57,676 nt of DNA from Paracoccus sp. PAMC 22219 (lineage in GTDB: Bacteria > Pseudomonadota > Alphaproteobacteria > Rhodobacterales > Rhodobacteraceae): NCBI RefSeq assembly GCF_000787695.1, contig NZ_BBPH01000008.1, positions 1 to 57,676 on the forward strand. The letters are read 5' to 3'. Made by a program: the position numbers and the translations under genes. This document shows positions 21,013 through 32,154 of this stretch, in pieces (positions within the stretch are counted from its first letter, which is position 1; every line of letters starts with the position of its first letter). Below the pieces are notes generated by a model. It had not been told where the DNA came from, ran no database searches, and saw nothing but the letters and a program-made list of their open reading frames with translations.

Positions 21013-21821
21013 GACCCCCTCCTTTCGGGACGGAACAGTTTGGCCTCGACCCACTGAAGCGAGCTGACGGCAAGGATGGCGAACAGCACGATCGACACGA
21101 TCGTGGCGTACATGTGGGCAAAGTTGGCGACCGACCGGTGGAACGTGATCAGATCGCCGATGCCCGTGGGGGTGATCAGCAGCTCGGCCAGGACGGCGCC
21201 CGAAAACCCCTCGGCCACGCCAAGGCGCAGGCCCGCGAACATCATCGGACTGGCGGCGGGCAGGATGATCTGGGTGACCTGCTGGGTCCGGCTGCCGGTG
21301 AACGACGCGCACATCGCCACCATCGACGGCGGCACGTTGCGCACCGCCTTGTAGCTGTTCATGGCGATGACCGGCATCGACAGCATCACCACCGCCAGCA
21401 CCTTGGACGTCAACCCGATGCCATAGACGAAGGTGACCAGCGGGATCAGCGCCGCCATGGGCGCCGCCTGCATGACGATGAACAGGGGCAGCGTGATCCA
21501 TTCGACGGTCTGGCGCAGCCCCATGGCGACGCCCGCGCTGATCCCCACGGTCAGGGAAATGGTCAGCCCGATCACCAGAGGCTCCATCGTGCGCAGATAG
21601 GCGGCCCCCATCGATCCGTCGGCGATCATCGACCACAGCGCGGCCATGGTGGCGGTGAAGGTGGGAAAGGCGAAGTTGAAGCCCGACCTGGCGGCGATTT
21701 CCCAGATCAGGGCAAAGATGGCGACCGACAGGATCTTCCAGTGCAGGCCGGACTGCCACAGGCGCAGGCCCAAGCCGGGCTGCAGCGATGTCCGCGTCGC
21801 GGTGATGTTGGCTGATGTCAT
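21009..21821 (-). CDS. ABC transporter permease, NitT/TauT type (second of two)
   Basis: A 270-residue membrane protein distinct in sequence from the permease at 19440. Hydrophobic segments include LSVAIFALIWEIAARSG, EPLVIGLTISLTVGISAGVA and IVSIVLFAILAVSSL. The EAA-like loop lies around CASFTGSRTQQVTQIILPAASPMM followed by GLRLGVAEGFSG. It is the first membrane gene after the binding protein. The ribosome binding site before ATG 21821 is weak, and the 100-base gap upstream carries a GC-rich hairpin. It probably pairs with the other permease. Confidence 0.85.
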   Translation of the reverse strand: MTSANITATRTSLQPGLGLRLWQSGLHWKILSVAIFALIWEIAARSGFNFAFPTFTATMAALWSMIADGSMGAAYLRTMEPLVIGLTISLTVGISAGVAMGLRQTVEWITLPLFIVMQAAPMAALIPLVTFVYGIGLTSKVLAVVMLSMPVIAMNSYKAVRNVPPSMVAMCASFTGSRTQQVTQIILPAASPMMFAGLRLGVAEGFSGAVLAELLITPTGIGDLITFHRSVANFAHMYATIVSIVLFAILAVSSLQWVEAKLFRPERRGS

Positions 21822-21882
21822 GGGTACATGGCCCCCAGGGCGGGATGCGACCCCTGCCCGCCGGATCGCGGATCAGGGGGGT

Positions 21883-21908
21883 GGCGGCGCCCCCGCGGGG
21901 AGGCCGCC
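21883..21908 (-). terminator. intra-operon hairpin after NitT/TauT binding-protein gene
   Basis: GGCGGC / GCCGCC arms with an inner CCC/GGG helix and small mismatches, between the binding-protein stop (21922) and the permease start (21821). Similar hairpins follow four other binding-protein genes in this window. Confidence 0.5.
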
Positions 21909-21921
21909 CATGGTCGGGCAA

Positions 21922-22908
21922 TCAGTCCCGCGCCGCGGTCAGCAGGTCGAAATCCCAGTACTGCCCGGTGTCCAGATCGGCCTCCGGCGCCTGGACCTGC
22001 CCCGCGGCGGCCAGGAAGGTAAGGTCGTCGATGACGTCATCCGGGGCGCCGCCGGCCGTGGGCAGCATGCCGTCGGTCACAGCACCCTCGAAATAGGGGG
22101 TGATCTCGGCCACCGCCTGTTCGGGCAGGTCGGGCAGCAGATCGTACTGGGTGCGCAGCTCGGCCACGACGGTGGGCGTCTGGTTGATCTCGGCCCAGGT
22201 GCGCAGCAGCTCCTCGACAAAGATGGCCATGTCGGCCTCACGCTCGTTCAGGAAATCCTCGTTGCCGTACAGCGCCTCGTCGGTGGCGTTGACGCCGTCC
22301 AGCGGCAGCCGCTCGAACTTGCCGCCGCCCTGTTCGGTCAGCAGGCGAAAGCCCGAACTGTCGACGATCGTCGCCTTGACCGCGCCCTGCAGCATCGCGC
22401 CGGCGCGCACCTCGGACCCGGGGACATAGCTGATGGCGGAATATTCGATGCCGTGCTGTGTCTCCATCAGGCGCATCAGCGCCTCGGTGCCCGATCCGCG
22501 GGAGTGGACGGTGACCTCCTGCCCGTCCAGATCCTCCCACGTGGTGTAGAATTCGGTGTTCACCACCGGAAAGAACTGCAGCGTGCTCATCCGATAGAAC
22601 ATGCGGATCGGCGCCTTGGAGTTCTGGATGAACGCATAGGGCGCGCCCACCCCGATATCGGCCTGCCCGCCGACGACCGCCTGCGTCGCCACGTCCTCGG
22701 AGTTGAAGAAGGTGATGTCCATGGGCACGCCGCGTTCCTTGGTGCGCTCCATCGCGATCAGCAGGCCCAGGGTTTCGACGGACGCGATGTCGCCCATCGC
22801 GACCCGCATCGGCGTCTGCGCCGCAGCCCCCGTGGCCAGTGCGACCGCCATCGCGCCGCCCGCAACCCATGCCGCAAGCGGCCCTGTCAGTATCCTCGTT
22901 CCCCTCAT
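21922..22908 (-). CDS. ABC transporter substrate-binding protein, NitT/TauT type
   Basis: A 328-residue periplasmic protein of the TauA/NMT1-like family. The signal peptide GPLAAWVAGGAMAVALATG ends in AAAQ, followed by TPMRVAMGDIASVETLGLLI. The lobe sequences FFNSEDVATQAVVGGQADIGVGAPYAF and VHSRGSGTEALMRLMETQHGI fit the type II binding fold. ATG 22908 has AGGAG about eight bases upstream. The first gene of the operon, it faces a FadR-type regulator across a 194-base promoter region holding repeated ATTGGT motifs. The ligand is not identifiable; the accompanying FAH-family hydrolase hints at an organic acid. Confidence 0.85.
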   Translation of the reverse strand: MRGTRILTGPLAAWVAGGAMAVALATGAAAQTPMRVAMGDIASVETLGLLIAMERTKERGVPMDITFFNSEDVATQAVVGGQADIGVGAPYAFIQNSKAPIRMFYRMSTLQFFPVVNTEFYTTWEDLDGQEVTVHSRGSGTEALMRLMETQHGIEYSAISYVPGSEVRAGAMLQGAVKATIVDSSGFRLLTEQGGGKFERLPLDGVNATDEALYGNEDFLNEREADMAIFVEELLRTWAEINQTPTVVAELRTQYDLLPDLPEQAVAEITPYFEGAVTDGMLPTAGGAPDDVIDDLTFLAAAGQVQAPEADLDTGQYWDFDLLTAARD

Positions 22909-22960
22909 CTCGGCGCTCCTCCCAAAGCGGCAATGTCGGCGCGAATCCCGGCTGCGCCTC

Positions 22961-23100
22961 GATTGGTTTGACCATGACACCCGATTGGTTAATTGGTCAA
23001 CAGTGCAGTTCAGATGTTTCCACCCGTAAAACCTAAGGATGATGGGCGATTGACCCCAGACCAATCCGCGTTTATCCTGACTCAATTGAAGAATTGGTTA
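22961..23100. promoter_or_regulatory. divergent promoter region with repeated ATTGGT boxes (FadR-type operator)
   Basis: The core ATTGGT occurs at 22962, 22984, 22992 and 23093 on the plus strand, and as ACCAAT at 23060-23065. TGGT-TTG-ACCA at 22964-22974 matches the TGGTNNNACCA consensus known for FadR-subfamily GntR regulators. The two GATTGGTT copies are 22 bases apart, close to two helical turns. The sites lie between the importer operon and the FadR-type gene, so both are probably controlled. Confidence 0.6.
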
Positions 23101-23102
23101 CG

Positions 23103-23848
23103 ATGGTGATCTTGAGCGGCAGCCCCGACCCCCTGGCCGGATTTCCGGCCCATGACGACGACAGCGGCTCGCCGCAGGCGACGCTGGTGCAATTGCGCGC
23201 CTGGCTGATGCGCCACGATTTCGCCCCCGGCACCCGCCTGCCCCCCGAACGCGACCTGTCCGAGACGTTGGGCGTTTCGCGCGGCGAACTGCGCAAGGCG
23301 CTGGCCACGCTGGAGGCCGAGGGCCAGGTCTGGCGGCATGTCGGCAAGGGCACCTTCATCGGATCGCGCCGCGTCGAGGTGATGAGCCTGTCCGAGATCG
23401 ACCGCGTGACCAATCCCGCCGAAGTCATGCGCGCCCGCCTGCTGATCGAGCCGATGCTGGCGCGCGAGGCCGCGCTGAACGCCACCCAGGATCATATCGA
23501 GGCGATGGCCGCCTGCATCCTGCGCACCCGCAGCGCCCAGACCTGGCGCCAGTACGAGACCGCCGACAACGAATTCCACCGCCTGATCGCGCAGGCGACC
23601 GGCAACCGGCTGCTGCTGGCCCTGTTCGATGCGCTAAACGCGGTGCGGCGGCAGTCGTGTGGGGCGCGCTGCGGTCGGGGCGGCAGCGGCCGCCGGACGA
23701 CCATCATTCCTTTGCCGAACACGACCGGATCGCCGCCGCGATCGCCCGGCGCGACCTGTCCGGCGCGGCCGAGGCGATGCATCACCACCTGCGCGCGGTC
23801 CAGAAAAAGCTGATCGACCCGCAGGGGCCTGCGATCCACCCCGAATAA
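23103..23848 (+). CDS. GntR/FadR-family regulator, frameshifted
   Basis: About 248 residues when continuous. The winged-helix domain reads LRAWLMRHDFAPGTRLPPER, DLSETLGVSRGELRKAL and GQVWRHVGKGTFIGSRR. The FCD ligand domain follows, with VMRARLLIEPMLAREAA, TADNEFHRLIAQATGN (Asp/His metal ligands) and, after the break, HHSFAEHDRIAAAIARRDL and EAMHHHLRAVQKKL. The frame breaks near 23651. Adding one G gives NAVRRAVVWGALRSGRQRPP and the C-terminal half. ATG 23103 is chosen, though its ribosome binding site is poor. It diverges from the importer operon and probably represses it, with the ligand being an organic acid, as for many FCD regulators. Confidence 0.85.
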
Positions 23849-23920
23849 CGGGGCAGATGGTGGACATTTCCCCCCGACGCGACGCACAATCCCGCGCATA
23901 AGAACGAGGATCAACAGACC

Positions 23921-26143
<2,223 letters not shown>

Positions 26144-26153
26144 GACCCCTTGT

Positions 26154-26176
26154 GCGCGCGGGTTTTCCCCGCGCGC
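26154..26176. terminator. bidirectional hairpin terminator
   Basis: GCGCGCGGG-TTTTC-CCCGCGCGC, a perfect 9-bp stem between the icd stop (26143) and the stop of the minus-strand permease (26182). It serves two converging genes. Confidence 0.75.
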
Positions 26177-26181
26177 CATGC

Positions 26182-27138
26182 CTATCTGCGCGCCGACAGC
26201 GTCAACAGACCCTTCTGCAGCAGGATGAAGACCAGCAGCAGCAGGCCGATGACGATCTTGGTCCACCAGCTGGACAGGGTCCCGTCGAAGACGATGTAGG
26301 TCTGGATCAGCCCCATCGTCAGAACGCCGACCAGCGTGCCGAACATGTATCCCGATCCGCCCGACAGCAGCGTGCCTCCGATGACCACCGCGGCGATGGC
26401 GGTCAATTCCGTCCCCACCGTCGCCAGCGAATAGCCCGACCCGGTATAGACCGCAAAGACGATCCCCGACAGCCCGGCCATCAGCCCCGAAAACCCATAG
26501 ACCAGCACCGTCGTGCGCCCCTGCGGAACGCCCATCAGGCGGGCGGTCTGCGCGCCGCCGCCCAAGGCATAGACGCTGGTACCGAACCGCGTACGGTGGG
26601 CGATGACCATGCCGACGGCAAAGACCGCCAGCATCAGCACCCCGATCAGCGTCAGCCGCCCCTTGCCCGGCATCAGCACATAGGCGCTCTGCAGCTGGCC
26701 GAAGAACGGGTGCGTGATGGGCACTGACTGCACCGACAGCAGATAGGCCGCGCCCCGCGCCAGGAACATCCCGGCCAGCGTGACGATGAAGGCGGGCATG
26801 GCCAGACGGTCGATCAGGAACCCCATCGCCGCCCCGAACGCGGTCGTAAGCATCAGCAGGATCGCAAAGACCGCCAGCGGATGCAGCCCCGTGTCGCGCA
26901 GCATCACGGCGATGAACACGCCCGAAAACGCGATCACGGCCCCCACCGACAGGTCGATCCCGCCCGACAGGATGACCAGCGTCATCCCAACCGCGACGAT
27001 GCCCAGATAGGCGTTGTCGGTCAGCAGGTTGCCGATCACCCGCGTCGACAGGATGTTCGGAAACTGGCTGTAGGCCAGCGCATAGGCCGCGACAAAGATC
27101 AGAATCGTCGCGTAAAGCGGCAGGGCACGGGCGTTCAT
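26182..27138 (-). CDS. yjfF: sugar ABC transporter permease, YjfF type
   Basis: A 318-residue BPD_transp_2 permease. Conserved segments are GIVAVGMTLVILSGGIDLSV, MPAFIVTLAGMFLARGAAYL and AAVVIGGTLLSGGSGYMFGTL. It resembles YjfF of the YtfQRT-YjfF importer, which in E. coli takes up galactofuranose. ATG 27138 overlaps the ytfT-like stop by four bases. It is the last gene of an apparent eleven-gene operon starting at chvE, and two permeases (this one and 27135-28133) would form a heterodimer. Furanose specificity is inferred from family resemblance. Confidence 0.82.
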   Translation of the reverse strand: MNARALPLYATILIFVAAYALAYSQFPNILSTRVIGNLLTDNAYLGIVAVGMTLVILSGGIDLSVGAVIAFSGVFIAVMLRDTGLHPLAVFAILLMLTTAFGAAMGFLIDRLAMPAFIVTLAGMFLARGAAYLLSVQSVPITHPFFGQLQSAYVLMPGKGRLTLIGVLMLAVFAVGMVIAHRTRFGTSVYALGGGAQTARLMGVPQGRTTVLVYGFSGLMAGLSGIVFAVYTGSGYSLATVGTELTAIAAVVIGGTLLSGGSGYMFGTLVGVLTMGLIQTYIVFDGTLSSWWTKIVIGLLLLVFILLQKGLLTLSARR

Positions 27139-28133
27139 GCGCGGTCCCCCTGGGCGCGGTGACTGTCGCGCCACAGCCGCCATTCGGACGCGATGCGCGG
27201 CGATTGTAGGATCAGGATAACCAGCACCAGCCCGGCCTTGATGATCAGGTTGTATTCGGACGCGAACCCGGCCAGCAGGATGCCCGCACTGATGGTCTGG
27301 ATGATCAGCGCCCCCAGCACCGACGCCGCGATGGAGAACCGACCCCCCAGCAGGGAGTTGCCGCCGATCACCACCGCCAGGATGGCGTCCAGCTCCAGCC
27401 ACAGGCCGGCGTTGTTGGCGTCGGCGCCGCGGATGTCTGCGGTCACGATGATCCCCGCCAAGGCGGCGCACAGCCCGCTGGCGACATAGACGGCGATCAG
27501 CAGGACCGTGGCGTTGACCCCGGCCAGCAGGGCGGCGCGGCGGTTGATGCCCACCGCCTCGACCAGCAGGCCAAGCGCGGTGCGCCGCATCAGCAGGGCC
27601 ACGGCGGCGGCGGTGGCCAGCCAGATCCAGACCGGCACCGGCAGACCCAGGGCCGTCCCCGAGCCCAGCCAGGAAAAGCCCGGATCGGTGAAAGTCAGGA
27701 TGCGGCCTTCGGTGATCAGCTGGGCCACGCCGCGGCCCATGGTCATCAGGATCAGCGTCGCGACAAAGGGCTGGATGCCCACGACCGCCACCAGCACCCC
27801 GTTCCACAACCCCGCCACCAGCCCCGCGCCAAGCGCCACCGCCAGCGCGGCCCCCGCGCCAAGCCCCGCGGTCAGCGCCCAGGCCGCCGCCGCGCCGCAG
27901 ATCGCCATGATCGTGCCGACCGACAGGTCGATCCCGCGCGTGGCGATGACCAGCGTCATGCCGACCGCCAGCAGCGCCACCGGCGCGCTGCGTTTCAGGA
28001 TGTCGATGACCGGGCCGACCAGCCGGTCGTTCTGGACCTCGATGGACAGAAAGCCGGGATAGAAGACCGAGACCAGCGCCACCAGGGCGGCCAGCGCGAT
28101 CAGCTGCGGGGCGATGCGCGACAGGACCGTCAT
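27135..28133 (-). CDS. ytfT: sugar ABC transporter permease, YtfT type
   Basis: A 332-residue membrane protein of the same family. Segments are APVALLAVGMTLVIATRGIDL, VGIQPFVATLILMTMGRGVA, ILAVVIGGNSLLGGRFSIAA and a short basic C-terminal tail. ATG 28133 overlaps the ATPase stop (ATGA at 28130-28133), and its own stop overlaps the yjfF-type start, so all three membrane/ATPase genes are translationally coupled. It should pair with the YjfF-type protein. The exact sugar is not determined by sequence alone. Confidence 0.82.
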   Translation of the reverse strand: MTVLSRIAPQLIALAALVALVSVFYPGFLSIEVQNDRLVGPVIDILKRSAPVALLAVGMTLVIATRGIDLSVGTIMAICGAAAAWALTAGLGAGAALAVALGAGLVAGLWNGVLVAVVGIQPFVATLILMTMGRGVAQLITEGRILTFTDPGFSWLGSGTALGLPVPVWIWLATAAAVALLMRRTALGLLVEAVGINRRAALLAGVNATVLLIAVYVASGLCAALAGIIVTADIRGADANNAGLWLELDAILAVVIGGNSLLGGRFSIAASVLGALIIQTISAGILLAGFASEYNLIIKAGLVLVILILQSPRIASEWRLWRDSHRAQGDRA

Positions 28134-29623
28134 GCCGCCTCTCCGGTTCCGGCGATGGCGCGCATGATCGCATCCGCGCCGACCGCGCCTCCGGTCAGTT
28201 CCGCCACATGGGCACGGTCGCGCAGAACGATCACGCGGTCGGCCACCGCGACCAGTTCGTCCAGTTCGCTGCTGATGATCAGCAGGGACAGGCCGCCCTG
28301 TGTCAGGTCGCGGATCAGGCGCAGGATCTGGGCATGCGCGCCCACGTCGATGCCGCGCGTGGGTTCGTCCAGGATCAGAAAGCGCGGGTTCATCGCCAGC
28401 CAGCGGGCCAAAACGGCCTTTTGCTGGTTGCCGCCCGACAGCTCTCCGATGGGTTTTTCACGACCGGATGTGCGGATGTCCAGCTGCCGGATATAGTCGT
28501 CGGCCAGCCGGTTCTGTTCCGCCCGCGGTATCGGGCGTGCCCAGCCCCGGCGGGCCTGCAGGCCCAGAATGATATTCTCGCGGATCGACAGGTCGGCCAC
28601 GATGCCGTCGGTCTTGCGATCCTCGGGGGCAAAGCCGAAGCCCGCGGCGATGGCCGCGCGGGGGGTGCGCAGGTCGATGGGGCCCGCGTCGTCGCGGGCG
28701 GTGCCGGTCTGGGCGGGGCGGATGCCGAACAGCAGTTCGGCCGTCTCGGTCCGGCCCGACCCCAGCAGTCCGGCCAATCCGACGACCTCTCCGGCGCCCA
28801 CGTCCAGATCAAAGGGCTGGATGGTGCCGGCGCGGCCCATCCCCTGGAACCGCAGGATCGGGGCCGTGGGGGCGGCGTCCGCGGCGGGGATGGCCACCAC
28901 ATCCTCCAACGCGCGGCCCAGCATCTGTTCGACCAGGGTCATGCGGTCCAGCCCGGCGATGGGCTGGCTGGCGACGCGGCGGCCGTTGCGCAGGATCGTC
29001 ACCTGGTCGGCCAGGTCGAACACCTGGTCCAGGAAATGCGACACGAAGACGATCGCCATGCCCTGATCACGCAGCGACCGCAGCACGTCAAAGACCATCC
29101 GCACCTCGGCCTTGTCCAGGCTGGCGGTGGGTTCGTCCAGAATCAGCACCTTGCCCGAGATGCGGACCGCGCGGGCGATGGCCACGATCTGCTGGATGGC
29201 CACCGAATAGCGGCCCAGATCGCGGTCCACGTCGATGTCCAGGCCATAGCGGGCCAGCGTCTCGCGCGCTTGGGCGCGCATGGCGCGGGTGTCGATCAGG
29301 CCGAACCGGCGGGGTTCATGCCCGAACATCAGGTTCTGCGCGACCGTCAGGTTCGGCAGCAGGTTCACCTCCTGATAGACGGTGCCGATGCCCAATTCCT
29401 GCGCCTGCAGGGTGGACCGCGGGTCGATCGGGGCACCGTCCAGCGTGACCGTGCCCCCGTCGCGGCGATAGGCGCCGGTCAGGCACTTGATCAGCGTGGA
29501 TTTCCCCGCGCCGTTCTCGCCCAGCAGGGCGTGGACCTGGCCCGCCGCGATGTCCAGGTCGACATCGTCCAGCGCGCGCGTGCCGGGAAACACCTTGGTC
29601 AGCGACCGGATCGACAGCAGCAT
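28130..29623 (-). CDS. ytfR: sugar ABC transporter ATP-binding protein, YtfR type
   Basis: A 497-residue double ABC ATPase. First domain: Walker [17 protein letters not shown], signature YSVAIQQIVAIARAV (degenerate), Walker [16 protein letters not shown]. Second domain: AGLLGSGRTETAELLFG, signature [33 protein letters not shown]. Of two close ATGs (29629 and 29623) the second fits better, because AAAGGA ends only two bases before the first but eight before the second. It energises the YtfT/YjfF-like permease pair. A strong hairpin separates it from the binding-protein gene upstream. Confidence 0.88.
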   Translation of the reverse strand: MLLSIRSLTKVFPGTRALDDVDLDIAAGQVHALLGENGAGKSTLIKCLTGAYRRDGGTVTLDGAPIDPRSTLQAQELGIGTVYQEVNLLPNLTVAQNLMFGHEPRRFGLIDTRAMRAQARETLARYGLDIDVDRDLGRYSVAIQQIVAIARAVRISGKVLILDEPTASLDKAEVRMVFDVLRSLRDQGMAIVFVSHFLDQVFDLADQVTILRNGRRVASQPIAGLDRMTLVEQMLGRALEDVVAIPAADAAPTAPILRFQGMGRAGTIQPFDLDVGAGEVVGLAGLLGSGRTETAELLFGIRPAQTGTARDDAGPIDLRTPRAAIAAGFGFAPEDRKTDGIVADLSIRENIILGLQARRGWARPIPRAEQNRLADDYIRQLDIRTSGREKPIGELSGGNQQKAVLARWLAMNPRFLILDEPTRGIDVGAHAQILRLIRDLTQGGLSLLIISSELDELVAVADRVIVLRDRAHVAELTGGAVGADAIMRAIAGTGEAA

Positions 29624-29642
29624 CGGCATTCCTTTCAGGGGT

Positions 29643-29668
29643 CGGGCGGGCCTGTCCTGGCCCGCCCG
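29643..29668 (-). terminator. intra-operon hairpin after ytfQ-type gene
   Basis: Perfect 10-bp stem CGGGCGGGCC-tgtcct-GGCCCGCCCG in the 52-base gap between binding-protein stop and ATPase start. It could attenuate transcription or protect the upstream mRNA end. Confidence 0.65.
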
Positions 29669-29675
29669 CATGACA

Positions 29676-30635
29676 TCAGTAGCCCAGATCCTTGCGGCGA
29701 TCGTATTCGCCCTGCGGATCGTCGGCCGAGGTGTACAGCTTGGATTCGGTCTGGATGAACTTTTCGGGCATGGTGCCGTCGGCCCAGTACGCCTCCAGCG
29801 CGTCAAAGGCGGGACCGGCCATGTTCGGGGTCAGTTCGACCGTGGCATTGGCCTCGCCCGCGGCGATGGCCTGGAAGATGTCGGGAACCGCGTCGATGGA
29901 CACGACCAGGATGTCGGTCCCCGGCGCCAGACCCGCCTCCTTGATGGCCTGGATCGCGCCCACGGCCATGTCGTCGTTATGGGCATACAGCGCACAGATG
30001 TCCGCCCCGCCGCCTTCGGCCTGCAGGAAGCTTTCCATGACCTCCTTGCCGCGGGCCCGGGTGAAATCGGCGGTCTGGCTGCGCACGATCTCCAGGTTGT
30101 CGTGATCCGCGATGGCATTCTCGAACCCGGTCTTGCGGTCGATGGCGGGGCTGGAGCCGGTCGTGCCCTGCAACTCGACGATGCGGCATTCCGCGCCCGC
30201 GACCTGGTCGACCAGCCATTGGCCGGCGACCTCTCCCTCGTGGACCAGATCCGATCCCACGGCGGTCAGGTACAGGTCGTCCGCGCTGTCGACCTGACGG
30301 TCCAGCAGGACGACGGGGATCTCCGCCTCGGCGGCCTCCTGCAGGACACTGTCCCAGCCTGTGGCCACGACCGGCGCCAGCAGAATCGCATCGACCCCCT
30401 GGGCCACGAACGACCGGATTGCGGCGATCTGGTTTTCCTGCCGCTGCTGGGCGTCCGAAAACTGCAGTTGATAGCCGCGCTCCTCCGCTTGGCTGCGGGT
30501 CAGCGTGGTTTCCGCCGCGCGCCAGCCCGATTCCGAACCGATCTGCGAAAAGCCGATCGTCTCTCCGTCGGCAAGGGCCGCACCGGCCGACAGGGCCAGC
30601 GCGGCAACAGTCGTCAGCATGGTTGCATGGGTCAT
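29676..30635 (-). CDS. ytfQ: sugar ABC transporter substrate-binding protein, YtfQ type
   Basis: A 319-residue periplasmic binding protein. The signal peptide TMLTTVAALALSAGAALADG precedes ETIGFSQIGSESGWRAAETT, very typical of YtfQ-like proteins that bind galactofuranose or arabinofuranose. Other segments are FSDAQQRQENQIAAIRSFV, VDAILLAPVVATGWDSVL, LLDRQVDSADDLYLTAVGSD, CALYAHNDDMAVGAIQAIKE and VSIDAVPDIFQAI. ATG 30635 has GGGAGG at good spacing. It follows the semialdehyde dehydrogenase gene by 53 bases on the same strand, so it is probably in the chvE operon, and the ligand would then be a galactose or arabinose furanose. Confidence 0.85.
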   Translation of the reverse strand: MTHATMLTTVAALALSAGAALADGETIGFSQIGSESGWRAAETTLTRSQAEERGYQLQFSDAQQRQENQIAAIRSFVAQGVDAILLAPVVATGWDSVLQEAAEAEIPVVLLDRQVDSADDLYLTAVGSDLVHEGEVAGQWLVDQVAGAECRIVELQGTTGSSPAIDRKTGFENAIADHDNLEIVRSQTADFTRARGKEVMESFLQAEGGGADICALYAHNDDMAVGAIQAIKEAGLAPGTDILVVSIDAVPDIFQAIAAGEANATVELTPNMAGPAFDALEAYWADGTMPEKFIQTESKLYTSADDPQGEYDRRKDLGY

Positions 30636-30688
30636 GTGAACATCCTCCCTGGATATGTGTAGACGTTTGTCCGCGCGGCTGTCTTCCC

Positions 30689-32143
30689 TCAGTCGCGAAG
30701 GTCGTGTGGCAGCAGGGCGTCGGGCAGGTTCTGGAAACAGACCGGGCGCAGCCAGCGCCGGATCGCCAGAGTGCCGACGCTGGTCGCGCCGAAATTCGTG
30801 GATGCCGGATAGGGGCCGCCATGGACCATGGCGTCTGACACCTCGACCCCGGTGGGCCAGCCGTTGGCCAGGATGCGTCCGGCCTTGCGTTCCAGCACCG
30901 GCATCAGCCGCGCCGCAAGGTCCGTGTCGCCGTCGTCCATCTGCAGCGTCACCGTCAGCTGGCCGTCCAGCGCGCGGGCCACGTCCAGCATCTGCGCATC
31001 GTCGTTCGCGGCGACGATCAGGCCAAGCGGGCCGAACACCTCGTGCGCCAGCGCGGGGTTGTCCAGGAACGCGGCCGCCGTGGCGCGGAATACGGCGGGG
31101 CGCGCGTTCCGTCCAGGCGCCTCGGCCACGGTCACGGGGGTCGCCGCGCCCGCGACCGCCGCCACGCCGTCGCGGAACGATTGCGCGATGCCGTCGGACA
31201 GCATCCCCTGCGCGGGTGCGTCGGCCAAGGCGGTGGCGGCGGCCGCGGCGAATGCGTCGGCGGTGGCGGCGGGCAGGATCACCACGCCGGGATTGGTGCA
31301 GAACTGGCCCGCGCCCATCGTCAGGCTGACGGCCCAGCCTTGGGCGATCTGATCGCCCCGCGCGGCCATGGCGGCGGGCAGCAGGAAACAGGGGTTGATG
31401 CTGCCCAGTTCGCCAAAGAACGGGATGGGTTCGGGACGCGCGGCGCACAGGTCGAACAGCGCGCGCCCGCCGCCCAGGCTGCCGGTAAAGCCCACGGCCC
31501 GGATCAGCGGATGGCGCACCAGCGCCTGTCCGGTCTGATGCCCCGCCCCGTCCAGATAGGCGAACACCCCCGCAGGCATGCCGGTCCGATTGGCGGCCTT
31601 CAGGATCGCCTCGGCCACGATGCGGCCGGTTTCGGGATGGGCAGGGTGGCCCTTGACCACGACCGGACAGCCCGCCGCCAGTGCCGAGGCCGTGTCCCCG
31701 CCCGCGGTTGAAAAGGCCAGCGGAAAGTTCGACGCGCCGAACACCGCGACAGGCCCCACCGGCCGCTGGATCATGCGCAGGTCGGGGCGCGGCAGCGGCT
31801 GGCGGTCGGGCAGCGCCGTGTCGTGGCGGCGGTCCAGGTAATCGCCCTTGCGCATATGGTCCGCGAACAGGCGCAGCTGGCCCGTGGTGCGCCCGCGTTC
31901 GCCCTGCAGCCGGGCGGTGGGAAGGCCGGTTTCGGCGGCGCCGGTTTCGGTGATGGCATCGGCGCGGGCCTCGATCGCATCGGCGATGGCGTCCAGGAAC
32001 CCGGCGCGGGCATCGCGCGACAGGGCGGCGAAATCAGGAAATGCCGCCTCGGCCGCGCGGGCGGCGCTGTCGACGGCGTCCTGGCCGTCAGCGTCCTGCC
32101 AGCGGCCAAAGATCAGGTGCTGTCCGTCGCGAGGGTGGGTCAT
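30689..32143 (-). CDS. 2-oxoglutarate (2,5-dioxovalerate) semialdehyde dehydrogenase
   Basis: A 484-residue aldehyde dehydrogenase with the hallmarks of the KGSADH group: LPDRQPLPRPDLRMIQRPVG, GPVAVFGASNFPLAFSTAGG, CPVVVKGHPAHPETG, VGFTGSLGGGRALFDL, catalytic Glu in PIPFFGELGSINPCF and catalytic Cys in MGAGQFCTNPG. It should oxidise 2-oxoglutarate semialdehyde to 2-oxoglutarate, the last step of non-phosphorylating pentose oxidation. It is about 40 residues shorter at the N-terminus than many relatives. ATG 32143, with AAGGAG six bases upstream, is better than TTG 32146. Located 11 bases after the sugar dehydrogenase gene. Confidence 0.88.
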   Translation of the reverse strand: MTHPRDGQHLIFGRWQDADGQDAVDSAARAAEAAFPDFAALSRDARAGFLDAIADAIEARADAITETGAAETGLPTARLQGERGRTTGQLRLFADHMRKGDYLDRRHDTALPDRQPLPRPDLRMIQRPVGPVAVFGASNFPLAFSTAGGDTASALAAGCPVVVKGHPAHPETGRIVAEAILKAANRTGMPAGVFAYLDGAGHQTGQALVRHPLIRAVGFTGSLGGGRALFDLCAARPEPIPFFGELGSINPCFLLPAAMAARGDQIAQGWAVSLTMGAGQFCTNPGVVILPAATADAFAAAAATALADAPAQGMLSDGIAQSFRDGVAAVAGAATPVTVAEAPGRNARPAVFRATAAAFLDNPALAHEVFGPLGLIVAANDDAQMLDVARALDGQLTVTLQMDDGDTDLAARLMPVLERKAGRILANGWPTGVEVSDAMVHGGPYPASTNFGATSVGTLAIRRWLRPVCFQNLPDALLPHDLRD

Positions 32144-32154
32144 CAAGGTCTCCT

